Positions 63,862 through 64,000 of a DNA stretch of 64,000 bases are shown piece by piece. The notes beneath the pieces are model-generated. The model was not told the DNA's origin, did not search any database, and saw only the letters and a list, made by a program, of their open reading frames with translations. Each line of letters opens with the position of its first letter. The first letter of the stretch is position 1. The DNA comes from Desulfobulbaceae bacterium (GTDB lineage: Bacteria > Desulfobacterota > Desulfobulbia > Desulfobulbales > SURF-16): assembly GCA_020444175.1 (NCBI GenBank), contig JAHLLM010000012.1:1-64000 (forward strand), read 5' to 3'. A program made the position numbers and the translations under genes.

Positions 63862-64000
63862 TTATGAGTAACGACACAGGTCGATTAGCCTTTTAACCTG
63901 TCGACTTTTAGCAGAGACTTCATTCAGCTTCTCCAGGGTAACCGCAGAACCAGGACTCTCCACAGGAAAAATCCGGTTACAACAGCTTAAAGTACCTTGT
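63862..64000 (-). CDS. Partial CDS, C-terminus of an unidentified protein
   Basis: An open frame runs in from the right edge on the minus strand for 45 codons and stops with TAA at 63862-63864, 13 bp before the engB start. The end reads ...TLEKLNEVSAKSRQ then VKRLIDLCRYS. The helical, charged composition and the tight spacing to engB suggest a real gene, but too little is visible to name it. Confidence 0.4.
   Translation of the reverse strand, partial: QGTLSCCNRIFPVESPGSAVTLEKLNEVSAKSRQVKRLIDLCRYS

Overview
The window reads as chromosome of an anaerobic, Gram-negative bacterium, most likely a member of the Desulfobacterota (Desulfobulbales-like). This is inferred from moderate GC, many Cache/PAS hybrid histidine kinases, an in-frame UGA with a hairpin pointing to selenocysteine use, a small two-CW cysteine-rich protein, a CxxCH mini-cytochrome, an RpoH-type sigma factor and MutL with an endonuclease motif. 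No rRNA, tRNA or CRISPR array was seen.

Layout. 0-1 kb: a rhodanese/ferritin-like fusion interrupted by one TGA exactly at the rhodanese catalytic position, hence a probable selenoprotein. 1-3.5 kb: a large exported protein with helical repeats and a possible caspase-like His/Cys pair. 3.7-11.6 kb: two hybrid histidine kinases with different sensors but near-paralogous kinase-receiver halves; they bracket a GTPase-less IF2-like protein and a membrane protein with a CCHC zinc knuckle. 12.2-16.6 kb: a Gld-type ABC exporter operon (ATPase, permease-GldG fusion, DUF4340). 16.9-20.4 kb: a small accessory region with a higBA toxin-antitoxin pair and an IS whose transposase is broken by an 8-bp tandem duplication. 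20.4-26.5 kb: an O-antigen-ligase/TPR protein and a very large secreted beta-helix/calcium-repeat protein whose signal-peptide codons carry an in-frame 143-bp MITE. 26.8-34.1 kb: housekeeping and envelope genes (lipoprotein, purC, mutL, M23 peptidase, geranylgeranyl-reductase-type flavoprotein, small di-heme protein, tsaE).

34.5-47.6 kb is a signalling island made of two convergent operons. The forward one carries a receiver-SpoIIE phosphatase, an RsbW-like kinase, a STAS antagonist, a CheA with two CheW-like domains and a receiver, and CheW. The reverse one carries Hpt, HDOD, hybrid kinase, CheB, CheR, PilZ and a HEAT-repeat/receiver protein. No chemoreceptor is present, so receptors must be encoded elsewhere. 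This looks like a chemosensory pathway joined to a partner-switching module.

48-64 kb: TsaC/Sua5, a purD-purE fusion, a TetR regulator, GreA, a 1403-residue TPR/beta-barrel outer-membrane protein with a DegT aminotransferase (probable polysaccharide export), rpoH, lepA, a lone hydantoinase-B-type protein, a two-CW protein, EngB and the edge of one more gene. A family of about 105-bp interspersed repeats ending in TTGACGGTTTCG-type inverted termini occurs at least seven times, twice about 30 bp before the start codon of a signalling gene.
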